A DNA stretch of 64,000 bases from the NCBI GenBank assembly GCA_021228405.1, contig JAJQRF010000002.1, positions 930,001-994,000 of the forward strand. Direction: 5' to 3'. This DNA is from Pyrinomonadaceae bacterium (GTDB lineage: Bacteria > Acidobacteriota > Blastocatellia > Pyrinomonadales > Pyrinomonadaceae). The position numbers and the translations under genes are program-made. Of this stretch, positions 44,701-52,466 are shown one piece after another; within the stretch, counting starts at the first letter, position 1, and the number at the start of each line of letters is the position of its first letter. Under the pieces are notes generated by a model. The model was given only the letters and a program-made list of their open reading frames with translations. It did not search any database and was not told the origin of the DNA.

Positions 44701-45300
44701 TGTCCGAAAGGTGACGGGACATTTTTCGCAAACGGTTTCGTGGCAAACCTGCCGTCATTCGGAACGAACTTACCGGCACTTCCGAGCGGATTCGTCGCGG
44801 TTGTCAACACGCCGGGCGGCGGAGCTTCGCGCAATATTCGCCGACCGAATCTGGTTAGCGGCGTAAATCCGTATCTGAACAACGACCGTAACTTTATCAA
44901 TCCGGCGGCGTTTTCCACACCCGCGCCGGGAACGTTCGGCGATTTTCCGCGCAACGAACTTTCGGGACCGAATTTCCGACAAGTCGATCTGATTCTGGCG
45001 AAAAAATTCAGGTTTTCGGAAAGAATGAATTTTGAATTCCGCACCGAAGTTTTCAATATCTTCAACACGACGAATTTTGCGAATCCTTCGGTCACGCTCA
45101 ATAATGCTTTGCCGAATCTGAGCTTTAACACGACGACGAGCATTTATTCGGCAACGACTTCAAACGTCTTACAGCCCGGTCAAGCCTTTACGCAAAGCGC
45201 GGCGGGTTCGACCTTCGGACTTCTGCGTTCGACCGTCGGCAGAACCGTCGGACTCGGAACCAACCGGCAAATCCAATTCGCATTTAGATTCAATTTCTAA
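41752..45300 (+). CDS. Oar-type TonB-dependent receptor
   Basis: The 1182-residue outer-membrane protein has a signal peptide (VAFAQS) and an N-terminal carboxypeptidase-regulatory domain (ARITGTVTDVNGAIVPGASI). A plug region follows (residues about 130-260, including GTGTGGQINVVTKSGGNEFH), then a long beta-barrel that ends in the aromatic tail IQFAFRFNF required for BamA insertion. Large receptors of this type are plentiful in Acidobacteriota and probably import oligosaccharides or peptides with TonB energy. The substrate is unknown, as no linked hydrolase or SusD is present. AAAGGAG precedes the ATG. Confidence 0.95.
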   Translation: MQSKLIEKILFLTFIFTFSIVAFAQSDARITGTVTDVNGAIVPGASIVVKNEKTGEVRTVTANNDGIFFVAALKPTAYTVSVSATNFENFSRAGIELLAGQESTVNIALQPQGVAASVDIVANEQVIVDTSSASLSANVNTREVEGLPINGRQLSQLYLQAPGAVNSGSGTFGDIRFSGRAVQQNVVRYDGVEGTAIIDASPGNLNGEVPSPFRLQSSLENVQEFRVDSSNFPAEQGTGTGGQINVVTKSGGNEFHGSAFEYLRRDSLDARNYFDNVTPGVAKSKLTLDQFGGSLGGPIIRDKLFFFGSYEQYRGRFGLNFVEAAPSLSLAQPGALIPGTNTPVNPAIQPYITAFRSQSAVVLSGASATNGFDILQLQDNEKTDERSFAARFDYQINQMNKAYFRFFRDQGKDIAPEGVSGRVVTIEAVPQNGVFGFQSILNSKGSLINEFKIGYNGARTRINGSAPTVAGLDFSSVILNISGSVANTGIAGQGTSSGISIPGGLVRANSATNGRGQPYTPYSLGFIDSFNWIKGNHNIKFGGEIRLIRLYTDRLGGTTYTFSNLASFLANTPASVQYLGDVSAASPFNNGLTGERLAKQEYYIGYAQDEWKIRPGLTLNYGLRYEYYAPLREDRNGQVLFDIETGQLKPSDTQAFRSSKNNFGPRVAVTWSPNIDGTGFFGGSKTVLRGGFGIYYGPGQTEDQIQPIESDRVSSTISSGSLLAFPANTAAIVANFNSNPLNRQYQPRAYSNDYKIPERVYQYSFSWQQQLPYNLVSTVAYVGSQGRNLFLRSVANKILPGNTTIPNGTNLPNGVGVINRTNAAGQVIGVNTVREFDILSGTTQNRPFAEIDYKTSGGDDSYNALQFSLQRSYSTGLTVNAQYTYAHSKGTTAGSNEARTGAQLDNFEADRGRNNFDIRHTFNVSALYELPFGNGKRFDFGKAGNFFLGGWQIGGIVNARSGVPIEVLVVRPDVVIQCQSATGCPKGDGTFFANGFVANLPSFGTNLPALPSGFVAVVNTPGGGASRNIRRPNLVSGVNPYLNNDRNFINPAAFSTPAPGTFGDFPRNELSGPNFRQVDLILAKKFRFSERMNFEFRTEVFNIFNTTNFANPSVTLNNALPNLSFNTTTSIYSATTSNVLQPGQAFTQSAAGSTFGLLRSTVGRTVGLGTNRQIQFAFRFNF

Positions 45301-45318
45301 TCGGCGGACAAAGGGAAG

Positions 45319-45354
45319 AAAAAAGGAACTTTGAAATTTCAAAGTTCCTTTTTT
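45319..45354. terminator. Perfect palindromic bidirectional terminator
   Basis: A 36-base perfect palindrome of two 18-base halves begins AAAAAAGGAACTTTGAAA. A- and T-runs at its ends serve the receptor (+) and the convergent M1-like gene (-). Confidence 0.9.
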
Positions 45355-45375
45355 GTTTGATCGATAATTATTTCT

Positions 45376-47484
45376 CTATTTTACCGCCGTTGTCTGCGTT
45401 TTTTCTTTCGGATCATACGGTGTGGCTTGATATTTCTTTACGGCTTCCTGCGCGTTGTCGTAATTGTCGCCGAGATTTTCGGCACGTTTGTAAGCGGCAA
45501 CGGCGCGGGTGCGGTCGCCTTTGGCATCATAAGCGTTGCCCATTTTGATGTTCGACCAGACCGAAAGCCACGTGGGTTCCAATCTTCCGCCCAGAGTCGC
45601 TTTGAAATTATCGATTGCCAGATCGTAATTGCGTTGTTCGAGAAACAACAAGCCGAGATGATAATAAATCCACGAATTTGAACGGTCGAGCTTTAACGCT
45701 TCTTCAAATTGCTTTTGCGCTTCGACGTAATTTCCTTCCTTGAATTGTTCGATTCCGCGCCGCGCGATCGAAGAAATGCGGAGTTCGGGCGAGATTCTCA
45801 AAAGTTTATGATTCGGGTCGATTATCACGCCGAGCGGTTTTCCGTCCGATTCGATATTGAAATCCGCACTTGAGTCGTCGATCTGAACCGTGATGGTTTT
45901 CAAGCCGCCTTCGCCTTCGCTTTTGAGTTGGATTTCGAGCGGTAAACGCAGATTGTCATAGTTTTGCTTGACCGTTCCGCGCGTGATAAATTTTCCGGCG
46001 CGGGTGCGGATAATCAAATAATCGGACGTAAATTCGGGAACGCCCGTTCCTTCGACCCAACGCGCAAAGAAATAACGCATCGGCTGTCCGGCAACTTCGC
46101 TCGTCAGTTTTTCAAAATCGTCGATCGAGGCGTTTTTACCGCGAAATCTTTGCAGATACGTGTTCATCAACTGATTGAATTTCGCTTCCCCGAGCGTATC
46201 GCGCAAAAGTTTGAAAACAAATGCGCCCTTTGCATACATAATATATTGATAAGCGACCGATTGATCGTCGAGATTCGCGGGAGTTCTCGTCAAAGACGCG
46301 GTTTGCTCGAATGTCAAAGATTTTTCGAGCAGTTCGCGGCGCAGATTGTCGAGCTGTGCGCCCGTCATAAGACTTTCGCGCAAAGAAATCGCACTAAATT
46401 CCGCCAAACCTTGCGAGAGCCACGCATCGTCAAACGATCTCAAGCCGACCGTCAAACCCCACCATTGAATCGCGGCTTCGCGTTGAAGCCTTTCCGAAGT
46501 CACTTCACGAGCCTGTTCAAACGGACGCGTCCCGATAAAAATCTGTCCGGGCGATGAATAAAAATCAAGACTTTCATCGTCGATCTGCGAAACGATCAGG
46601 CGGTTTCCCGAATCCGGCATTCCGTATTTTTTCGTGTAAAACTGCAAAGCACGTCCGAGCGTTTCGCCGTAATTGGCAACGAGCGCGTCGCTCGGGGTTT
46701 TCGTGTTAAATTGCAATTCATATTCGCCGAAACGCAGAGTTTTGTTCGTGTATCTGCCGTAAGCAAATGTTCCGACAAGACTTTCTTTGTTGCGGACAAA
46801 ACGAGATTTTCCGCCTGTTTGCGTGACGGGCGCATCGCTCATCCCGACCAGATTCATTCCCGACGGAAGCGAGATCGAAATATCGGAAGTCGCAAAATCC
46901 GCCGCGTAATCGTGAAACGGAAACCAGCGCGCCGCATACATCAGATAACCGTCTTTCGGACCGATATAGGCAAGCCGTTTCGTCAAAAGCGGTCCGCCTT
47001 GCGGCGTGACCAGAATTCCGCTGTATTTGAAACGCAAGATCACGTTCGTGCCTTTCGTCACCGTGTCGCCGAGATCAATCTTTACGCTCGGACCCAGATC
47101 GGAAACGCCGACTTGGTCTTGAATGAAAGTAACGGTCGGCTGTGGCACGACGGGCGTTTTGACGGGAGTTTTCGGTTTCGGTGTCGGCGCGGTTGTCGGA
47201 GTTGCGGACGCAGAAGCCGGCGCAAGCGGTTTATCCTGACGCGTGATCGTGTCGATCTTCAGCGAACCGTTCAACTCGAACGAAACACTGCGTGTGTCTT
47301 CGAGCGGCACGAAAGTGACATCGACCGTCGCCGTCAGTTTATTTTCGACCGGATCGAGCGCGACATCCATTACATAATTTTTAACGTCAAACGGCGTGCG
47401 CTGAACTTGCTGTGCGAAAACTGCCGTTGCCGACAGCATCAGCAATCCGAACGCGGGGAAAACGATTTTCTTAAAAATTTTCAT
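45376..47484 (-). CDS. Secreted M1-peptidase-like protein lacking the zinc site, with TPRs
   Basis: The 702-residue protein has a signal peptide (AVFAQQ) and an M1-aminopeptidase N-terminal beta domain (YVMDVALDPVENKLTATVDV). The catalytic helix reads LQREAAIQWWGLTVG where active enzymes have HExxH-x-WWG: both His ligands are replaced, by Arg and Ile. The helix with the third ligand survives as LSQGLAEFSA. The C-terminal 130 residues are TPRs (EEALKLDRSNSWIYYHLG). It should be an inactive, probably binding, relative of M1 peptidases. It is well conserved in frame and is not a decayed gene. Confidence 0.87.
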   Translation of the reverse strand: MKIFKKIVFPAFGLLMLSATAVFAQQVQRTPFDVKNYVMDVALDPVENKLTATVDVTFVPLEDTRSVSFELNGSLKIDTITRQDKPLAPASASATPTTAPTPKPKTPVKTPVVPQPTVTFIQDQVGVSDLGPSVKIDLGDTVTKGTNVILRFKYSGILVTPQGGPLLTKRLAYIGPKDGYLMYAARWFPFHDYAADFATSDISISLPSGMNLVGMSDAPVTQTGGKSRFVRNKESLVGTFAYGRYTNKTLRFGEYELQFNTKTPSDALVANYGETLGRALQFYTKKYGMPDSGNRLIVSQIDDESLDFYSSPGQIFIGTRPFEQAREVTSERLQREAAIQWWGLTVGLRSFDDAWLSQGLAEFSAISLRESLMTGAQLDNLRRELLEKSLTFEQTASLTRTPANLDDQSVAYQYIMYAKGAFVFKLLRDTLGEAKFNQLMNTYLQRFRGKNASIDDFEKLTSEVAGQPMRYFFARWVEGTGVPEFTSDYLIIRTRAGKFITRGTVKQNYDNLRLPLEIQLKSEGEGGLKTITVQIDDSSADFNIESDGKPLGVIIDPNHKLLRISPELRISSIARRGIEQFKEGNYVEAQKQFEEALKLDRSNSWIYYHLGLLFLEQRNYDLAIDNFKATLGGRLEPTWLSVWSNIKMGNAYDAKGDRTRAVAAYKRAENLGDNYDNAQEAVKKYQATPYDPKEKTQTTAVK

Positions 47485-47556
47485 TCTCTATTGTAGGAAA
47501 CCTTAAAATTCAGTTAATTGCTTATTTTTGATGTTAGCAGAATATAATTCGTTGGC

Positions 47557-48762
47557 TTACCTGATATAAATCGGATTGGAAAAAATCCACGGCATTTTAT
47601 CGAATGGACTGCCGAGCGCGTCGAGATAAACTTCGACGCGGTAAGTTCCTTTTTCCTTTGCTTCAAAAACCGTTTCGGATTTTCCGCCTTCTTCAAATAC
47701 CTTTTCGCCGTTCTTAAATATCGCGAAACGCACGTTCTGCGGCGCATTTGCTTTTAATTTCACGCCGTTTTGCAAAGCGATTTCGTCACCCTGAATTTTC
47801 GTTTCCGCATTCGTTTCAGCCGTAAACGAAAAGCCGCTCGTGTCGCCCAAAACGTCGATCCCGACGAAAAGATTTCCGTTCCTGATCGCGCCGATCAGAT
47901 TTTCACGAGTTAACTGCTTGTCCTTCGCCAGCAAAATATGGGCGCGTGTCAGCCCGAAGATCGTCGCGTAATCGTCGAGCTTTAGATTGATGATTTTATT
48001 TCCCGCATCGTCGCCGAGCAGATGAAAACCGATGTTTGAATGCGCATCCGTCCCTGAAAAAAGCGTTATCTTCCGCTTCGCGGAAATTTCGTCGTATTTC
48101 TGCAAATTTGCATCGGGACGCACGAAATATTTGGCTAAAAGCTGTTTCGGATATTTTCCGTAAGCCCAGAGCGCGTCGAGCGGGAAAATCGCGGGATTCA
48201 TCTTTTTCGCGTTCGTGTGAAGCGAAAAAACTTCGATTCCGTCAAAATTTGCGTCCCAGGTTTTGAATCTTTCGGGATAAGTTATGAGCGCGATTCGATT
48301 TTGCGCGTGGACTTTTTCGAGAAACGTTTCGGTTTTATCGAACGCCAGATTGTAAGCGTCCGCGCCGCCCGGAATCATCAGAAAACGGTCAACGCTCGCC
48401 GTATCGACTTCGTTTCCGCCGACGAAAAGCGTTTTCCCGTAAAATCCGTTCAAGGTCAGAGCTGAAGTGTCGTAATTTTCCGAAAAATGTTCGGTCATCA
48501 CGACAAAATCGAGTTCGTTCTGATTTGCCGCGCCGATCAATTCGTCAAAACTTCCCGTGCTGTGTCCGCCTAAATTGGTGTGCGCGTGGATGATTCCTTT
48601 GTATTCGTTAAAATTAGGATTGGAAAGATTTGTTCGTTGCGATTGCAGTTGATTAATTTTTTCCGCCAATTTTCCGGTTTGAAAACGCCGATAAATAAAC
48701 GGAATCTGCGCCAGAAGAATGACGGCAAGCAAAATCAGCAGAATTTTTTTCCAACGTTTCAT
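47557..48762 (-). CDS. Membrane-anchored PHP-domain phosphoesterase-like protein
   Basis: The 401-residue protein has an N-terminal membrane anchor (KILLILLAVILLAQIPFIY) and a PHP domain outside the membrane. Metal ligands are visible in GIIHAHTNLGGHSTG, VVMTEHFSEN and SGTDAHSNIG. PHP enzymes hydrolyse phosphoesters; the substrate is unknown. The C-terminal 90 residues are beta-rich. It is the last gene of a six-gene minus-strand operon; a long hairpin fills the 131 bases after the preceding gene. Confidence 0.85.
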   Translation of the reverse strand: MKRWKKILLILLAVILLAQIPFIYRRFQTGKLAEKINQLQSQRTNLSNPNFNEYKGIIHAHTNLGGHSTGSFDELIGAANQNELDFVVMTEHFSENYDTSALTLNGFYGKTLFVGGNEVDTASVDRFLMIPGGADAYNLAFDKTETFLEKVHAQNRIALITYPERFKTWDANFDGIEVFSLHTNAKKMNPAIFPLDALWAYGKYPKQLLAKYFVRPDANLQKYDEISAKRKITLFSGTDAHSNIGFHLLGDDAGNKIINLKLDDYATIFGLTRAHILLAKDKQLTRENLIGAIRNGNLFVGIDVLGDTSGFSFTAETNAETKIQGDEIALQNGVKLKANAPQNVRFAIFKNGEKVFEEGGKSETVFEAKEKGTYRVEVYLDALGSPFDKMPWIFSNPIYIR

Positions 48763-48768
48763 TTTTAT

Positions 48769-48895
48769 AAAGTTTGCAGGAAGTTGGCAGAGTTACGGAA
48801 AGTTTGCAGATAGTTGAAGTTTTTCTCAAAAATTCGGTAAGTTTTCACCAACTAGCCGTAAACTTTCTGCAAACTTTTTGTCAACTCTGCCAACT
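48769..48895. repeat. Long hairpin repeat between the Dabb and PHP genes
   Basis: AGTTGGCAGAGTT (48782-48794) pairs with 48883-48895 and AAGTTTGCAGA (48800-48810) with 48866-48876. The words AGTTTGCAG and AGTTGGCAG recur along each arm. It spans the whole gap and touches the stop codon of the Dabb gene. Confidence 0.8.
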
Positions 48896-49184
48896 ACTCC
48901 ATGAAATCCACCGAAACAACCTTTTCGGCGATCTGTTTGCCAAGCTTGGCAACTTCCTGATGATCGGGATGAACGGTGTAAAAATCTAACGCTTCCATAT
49001 CGGGATAAGTTGCGATCAAACCCGTATCGAACGAACGGTCGAGATGCAAAACATCGCGTCCGACCGAAAAACTCAAAATATTCGGAATCACATTCGGCAG
49101 ATTATTGAGTTTCGCAATATGTTCGGCGCGTTGCGCTTCGCTCGTTTCCGCCTTGTATTTCCAACAGACGATGTGTGTCAGCAT
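48894..49184 (-). CDS. Dabb (stress-responsive alpha/beta barrel) protein
   Basis: The 96-residue protein is a complete Dabb domain: LTHIVCWKYKAETSEAQRAE, FSVGRDVLHLDRSFDTGLI, FYTVHPDHQEVAKLG. These dimeric ferredoxin-like barrels may be enzymes or binding proteins; the function is unknown here. It lies five bases after the Uma2 gene within the operon. Confidence 0.88.
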   Translation of the reverse strand: MLTHIVCWKYKAETSEAQRAEHIAKLNNLPNVIPNILSFSVGRDVLHLDRSFDTGLIATYPDMEALDFYTVHPDHQEVAKLGKQIAEKVVSVDFME

Positions 49185-49189
49185 AATTT

Positions 49190-49804
49190 CTAATCCCAGA
49201 TTTTATTCATCTCCAGCGAGAAATCCTTTAACAGATTTTCGCCTGAAACGCTTGCCGGATTTTCCAGAATTTCGGTTTCCGAATTCGGACGATAAACATA
49301 AACTTTCCGCTCGATCGGGTCGATCAGCCAGCCTAACGACGCGCCGTTTTCAAGATATTCCGTCATTTTGTTTTTTAGATTTGTCAGCGAATCGGACGGC
49401 GAACGCAATTCGACCACGAAATCGGGACAGATCGGCGGAAATTTTTTCCTTTCGTCCGCACTCAGATTATTCCATTTATCATTTTTTGCCCACGACAGAT
49501 CGGGCGAACGCTTTGCGCCGCTTGGCAGACGGAAAACGGTCGAGGAATCGAAAGCCACGCCGCTTCGGTCTTTTTCCGACCACTTTCCAAATTCCAAAAT
49601 TAAAGAAAAATTACGAATTCCTGTTTCTCCTCCGGTCGGGGGCATAATCACGAGTTCTCCTTCTTTGGTAAGTTCGATTTGCAGATCGGGATTGTGACGG
49701 CAGAAATTTTCAAATTCGTCATCGTTCATTTTTTTCAAAACGTCGGTAAAATCCAAAACGATCGGAAAGAAATAATTGCCGACTTCGACGGTTTCGATTT
49801 GCAT
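49190..49804 (-). CDS. Uma2 (DUF820) family PD-(D/E)XK protein
   Basis: The 204-residue protein has the nuclease-like positions in RSPDLSWAKNDKW and CPDFVVELRSPSDSLTNLK. WLIDPIERKVYVYRP is also typical. It differs strongly from the copy at 9474, so the two are not a recent duplication. It sits between the SRPBCC and Dabb genes with gaps of three and five bases. Confidence 0.88.
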   Translation of the reverse strand: MQIETVEVGNYFFPIVLDFTDVLKKMNDDEFENFCRHNPDLQIELTKEGELVIMPPTGGETGIRNFSLILEFGKWSEKDRSGVAFDSSTVFRLPSGAKRSPDLSWAKNDKWNNLSADERKKFPPICPDFVVELRSPSDSLTNLKNKMTEYLENGASLGWLIDPIERKVYVYRPNSETEILENPASVSGENLLKDFSLEMNKIWD

Positions 49805-49807
49805 AAT

Positions 49808-50266
49808 TTATTCTCCTTCTTCGCACCATTTCCGCGTAACTTCGTGGCGATAAGCAAACATTTTTTCGAGTTTCGGGACGACTGCAAAAGGTGCGGCAAG
49901 CTCACCCAAAAAACTCAGCGGCGGTTCGTATTCGATCTCGTCGCGTAATATCGCGCCGTCTGTGTGCGGTAAAATTATATGTTGATGCCGCCAGCTCGCA
50001 AAAGGTCCCGAAATCTGCACGTCTTCAAACATTCGCGGCGGTTCGTATTTCGTATGTTCGGCAACCCAACGCGCCGGAAAAAGTCCGAGAACCTTCATTT
50101 CGATGATCGCCTGCGAGCCGATTTTTGAAATGTCGGCTTTTTGGATGACCTTTGCGTTTTCCCAGGGCGGCACGAGGCGTTCAAAAGCGTCGGGCAATTC
50201 GTGAAAAGCAAAAACCTTTTCGGGCGGTGCCTTAATGATTGTTTCTTTGACGAATTGCATTTTCAT
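49808..50266 (-). CDS. SRPBCC-fold protein
   Basis: The 152-residue protein is of the START/polyketide-cyclase-like type: FVKETIIKAPPEKVFAFHEL, then the HQHIILPHTDGAILRDEIEY strands. It forms a hydrophobic ligand pocket; the ligand is unknown. Its ATG overlaps the stop of the thioredoxin-like gene by four bases, so they are translationally coupled. Confidence 0.85.
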   Translation of the reverse strand: MKMQFVKETIIKAPPEKVFAFHELPDAFERLVPPWENAKVIQKADISKIGSQAIIEMKVLGLFPARWVAEHTKYEPPRMFEDVQISGPFASWRHQHIILPHTDGAILRDEIEYEPPLSFLGELAAPFAVVPKLEKMFAYRHEVTRKWCEEGE

Positions 50267-50793
50267 TTTGCCTTTTCAGTCTTGGCGGGCGACCATTTCG
50301 TTAAAAAATCGGTAAATTTTTGTTTGTTATACGATTTTTTCTCTTCGAGTTCGGCAGTGTCCTGCGAATGAATCAGCTTCCCGTCTTTTTCCAGCACGAA
50401 AAGATGCGGATAGCCTTTGATTTCGGGATAGTTTGCCAAAAACTCTTTATTTTCGTTTTCTTCGCTCATATTTATCTTGAGCCAAACGAAATTTTCATCG
50501 ACGATCTTTGCCAAATCCTTGTTTTCGATCAGGTAATAATCCATAATCCGGCACCAAACGCACCATTCGCCGCCGATGTCGAGAATTATCCGTTTGTTTT
50601 CCGTCGCCGCTTTCGCGATCGCAGTTTGCAGATCATCCGCCGCATTGCGTGCCGGGTCGAATTTTTCCCGCTCAACGGTCGGTTCTGTCGAAACTTTCGG
50701 TTTTGCTTCAGCCTTTTTAACCGTGGTCGATTGCGCAAACGTTGCAACGCTTGCGACCAATATCATCAAAAAAATATATCCGAATTTTTTCAT
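50263..50793 (-). CDS. Secreted thioredoxin-fold protein
   Basis: The 176-residue protein has a signal peptide (VATFAQS) and a thioredoxin fold with the redox motif WCVWCRIMDYYL. The cis-Pro region reads KGYPHLFVLEKDGKL. The form fits the DsbD-C/SoxW-type periplasmic thioredoxins. It starts four bases after the decarboxylase stop in the operon. Confidence 0.87.
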   Translation of the reverse strand: MKKFGYIFLMILVASVATFAQSTTVKKAEAKPKVSTEPTVEREKFDPARNAADDLQTAIAKAATENKRIILDIGGEWCVWCRIMDYYLIENKDLAKIVDENFVWLKINMSEENENKEFLANYPEIKGYPHLFVLEKDGKLIHSQDTAELEEKKSYNKQKFTDFLTKWSPAKTEKAK

Positions 50794-50797
50794 AAAA

Positions 50798-52246
50798 TTA
50801 TTTTACCGCGTCTTTTACTTTTTCGTTTAATAAATTCCAGACTTTCTCTAAATGTCTTTCTTCTACTCTGATGCTTCCGACCGACAAACGGAGCGTAAAT
50901 TTTCCGTTTAATTTCGTGTGCGAAAGATATGCTTCGCCCGAAGCGTTGATCTCATTCATTATTTTTTCGTTAAAAGCGTCTAAATCTTCCGTCGTTTGCG
51001 GGCAAGCGCGAAAACAGACGAGCGCAAACGGAACGGGCGCAAGCATTTCAAAATTCGGCGAATCGTCAACCCAATTTGCGAAAAGCCGCGCCAGACGGCA
51101 ATGTTCGCGCAGTCTGGCGATCAAACCTTCCTGACCGAAATAACGCATTACGAACCAGAGCTTCAAACTCCGAAATCTGCGTCCGAGCTGGATTCCGTAA
51201 TCCATCTGGTTCGTGACGGTTTCCGCAACTTTCAGATATTCGGCGACGAGCGAAAAGGTTTTTTTCAGCAAATCCAAATCCTTGACATACAAAACCGAAA
51301 GATCGAACGGCGTAAAAAGCCATTTGTGCGGATTGGTCACGATCGAATCGGCGCGTTCCATTCCGCGAAAATAATGCTGAAATTCGGGCACTATCGCCGC
51401 GCTTCCCGCGTAAGCCGTATCAACGTGCAGAAAAATTTTGTTGCGTTCGCAGATGTCTGCGATCTTTTCGACCGGATCGACGCTCGAACTCGAAGTCGTG
51501 CCGATCGTGGCAACGACACAACAAGGCAGAAATCCGGCGGCTTTATCGTCGGAAATCGCTTCGCGCAATTTTTCCGCGTCCATTTCAAAACGCTCATTGG
51601 TCGGAATTTTGACGATGGAACGCGTGCCGAGCCCGAGCAGGATGACGGCTTTATCTATCGAAGAATGTGTCTGTTCGGAGCAATAAATCCGCAAAAGCGG
51701 TAAATCGGTTCTGCCGCTCATTCCTTTTTCACGGATACTTAAATTCAGCTTTTCACGCGCCATTGCAATCGCGTGAAGCGTCGAGATCGAAGCCGTATCA
51801 TAAATAATCCCGCTGAAATCTTCGGGCAAAGCCATCATTTGCCGCAGCCAGACGAGCACAACGGGTTCGAGCTCGGTCGAAGCGGGCGAAGTGCGCCAGA
51901 GCATCGCTTTCATATCGAACGCCGACGCGAACATATCGCCGAAAATGCCGACCGAGCTTGTCGAAGTCGAAAAAAGCCCGTGAAAATTCGGGTGATTCCA
52001 ATGTGTGACGGCGGGCAGGATCAGTTTTTCGACATCTTTGATAACATCCGAAAAATCTTCGCCTTTTTCCGGCGCGGATTTCGGAAGCCGATTTTTGAGT
52101 TCGTTCGGTTCGTTTTGCGAGAGAACGGGAAAGTTTTCGAGATTTTCAAAATAATCGGCGATCCAATCGACAATTTCGTAGCCGAAACGCCGAAAATCTT
52201 CCTTCGGCATATCGCCTAAATGCGTTTTATTTTCGTTTTCCTTCAT
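50798..52246 (-). CDS. PLP-dependent aromatic-L-amino-acid decarboxylase-type enzyme
   Basis: The 482-residue enzyme is of group II PLP decarboxylases. The PLP lysine is in TNPHKWLFTPFDLSVLYV and the PLP-facing segment is HVDTAYAGSA. The N-terminus PKEDFRRFGYEIVDWIADY is close to animal DOPA/aromatic amino acid decarboxylases. The substrate is likely Trp, Tyr, Phe or DOPA (inference). I use ATG 52246; a TTG at 52255 is possible. It is the first gene of the six-gene operon and is divergent from livK. Confidence 0.92.
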   Translation of the reverse strand: MKENENKTHLGDMPKEDFRRFGYEIVDWIADYFENLENFPVLSQNEPNELKNRLPKSAPEKGEDFSDVIKDVEKLILPAVTHWNHPNFHGLFSTSTSSVGIFGDMFASAFDMKAMLWRTSPASTELEPVVLVWLRQMMALPEDFSGIIYDTASISTLHAIAMAREKLNLSIREKGMSGRTDLPLLRIYCSEQTHSSIDKAVILLGLGTRSIVKIPTNERFEMDAEKLREAISDDKAAGFLPCCVVATIGTTSSSSVDPVEKIADICERNKIFLHVDTAYAGSAAIVPEFQHYFRGMERADSIVTNPHKWLFTPFDLSVLYVKDLDLLKKTFSLVAEYLKVAETVTNQMDYGIQLGRRFRSLKLWFVMRYFGQEGLIARLREHCRLARLFANWVDDSPNFEMLAPVPFALVCFRACPQTTEDLDAFNEKIMNEINASGEAYLSHTKLNGKFTLRLSVGSIRVEERHLEKVWNLLNEKVKDAVK

Positions 52247-52297
52247 CTTTTTCAAGCTGTCAAATGATTTTGAGCTAGAATTTTAGCGAATAATAAC

Positions 52298-52333
52298 TCG
52301 ACATACTATCCGAAAAAGGTATAATTCCTTTTT
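52298..52333 (+). promoter_or_regulatory. livK promoter with operator-like palindrome
   Basis: TCGACA (52298-52303), a 16-base spacer and TATAAT (52320-52325). A perfect inverted repeat AAAAAGG (52313-52319) and CCTTTTT (52327-52333) is centred on the -10, a typical repressor position. Confidence 0.55.
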
Positions 52334-52359
52334 GTATATTTATTACGTAAAGTTATAAA

Positions 52360-52416
52360 ATGCTCTGAAAAGTAAACTTTTCCAAGCGATTCGGCGTAAT
52401 ATGCCCGTCAGAGCAT
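52360..52416 (+). promoter_or_regulatory. Structured leader of the liv operon
   Basis: ATGCTCTGA (52360-52368) pairs over 9 bp with TCAGAGCAT (52408-52416). Inside lie a small stem AAAAG-TAAA-CTTTT and a weaker GGC-N7-GCC. This gives a junction-like fold about 50 bases before livK. It does not match a riboswitch I know. Confidence 0.45.
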
Positions 52417-52466
52417 AACAATTCTAAAATTTAAGACTAAACAAAATTTTATCTGAGAGGTAAAAA

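Noticed and set aside
46711-47496. Long open frame antisense to the M1-like gene
   Set aside because: It mirrors the codon pattern of the real gene, is Arg-rich and matches no family; other long antisense frames (for example 40128-40553 and 10461-10886) were rejected for the same reason.
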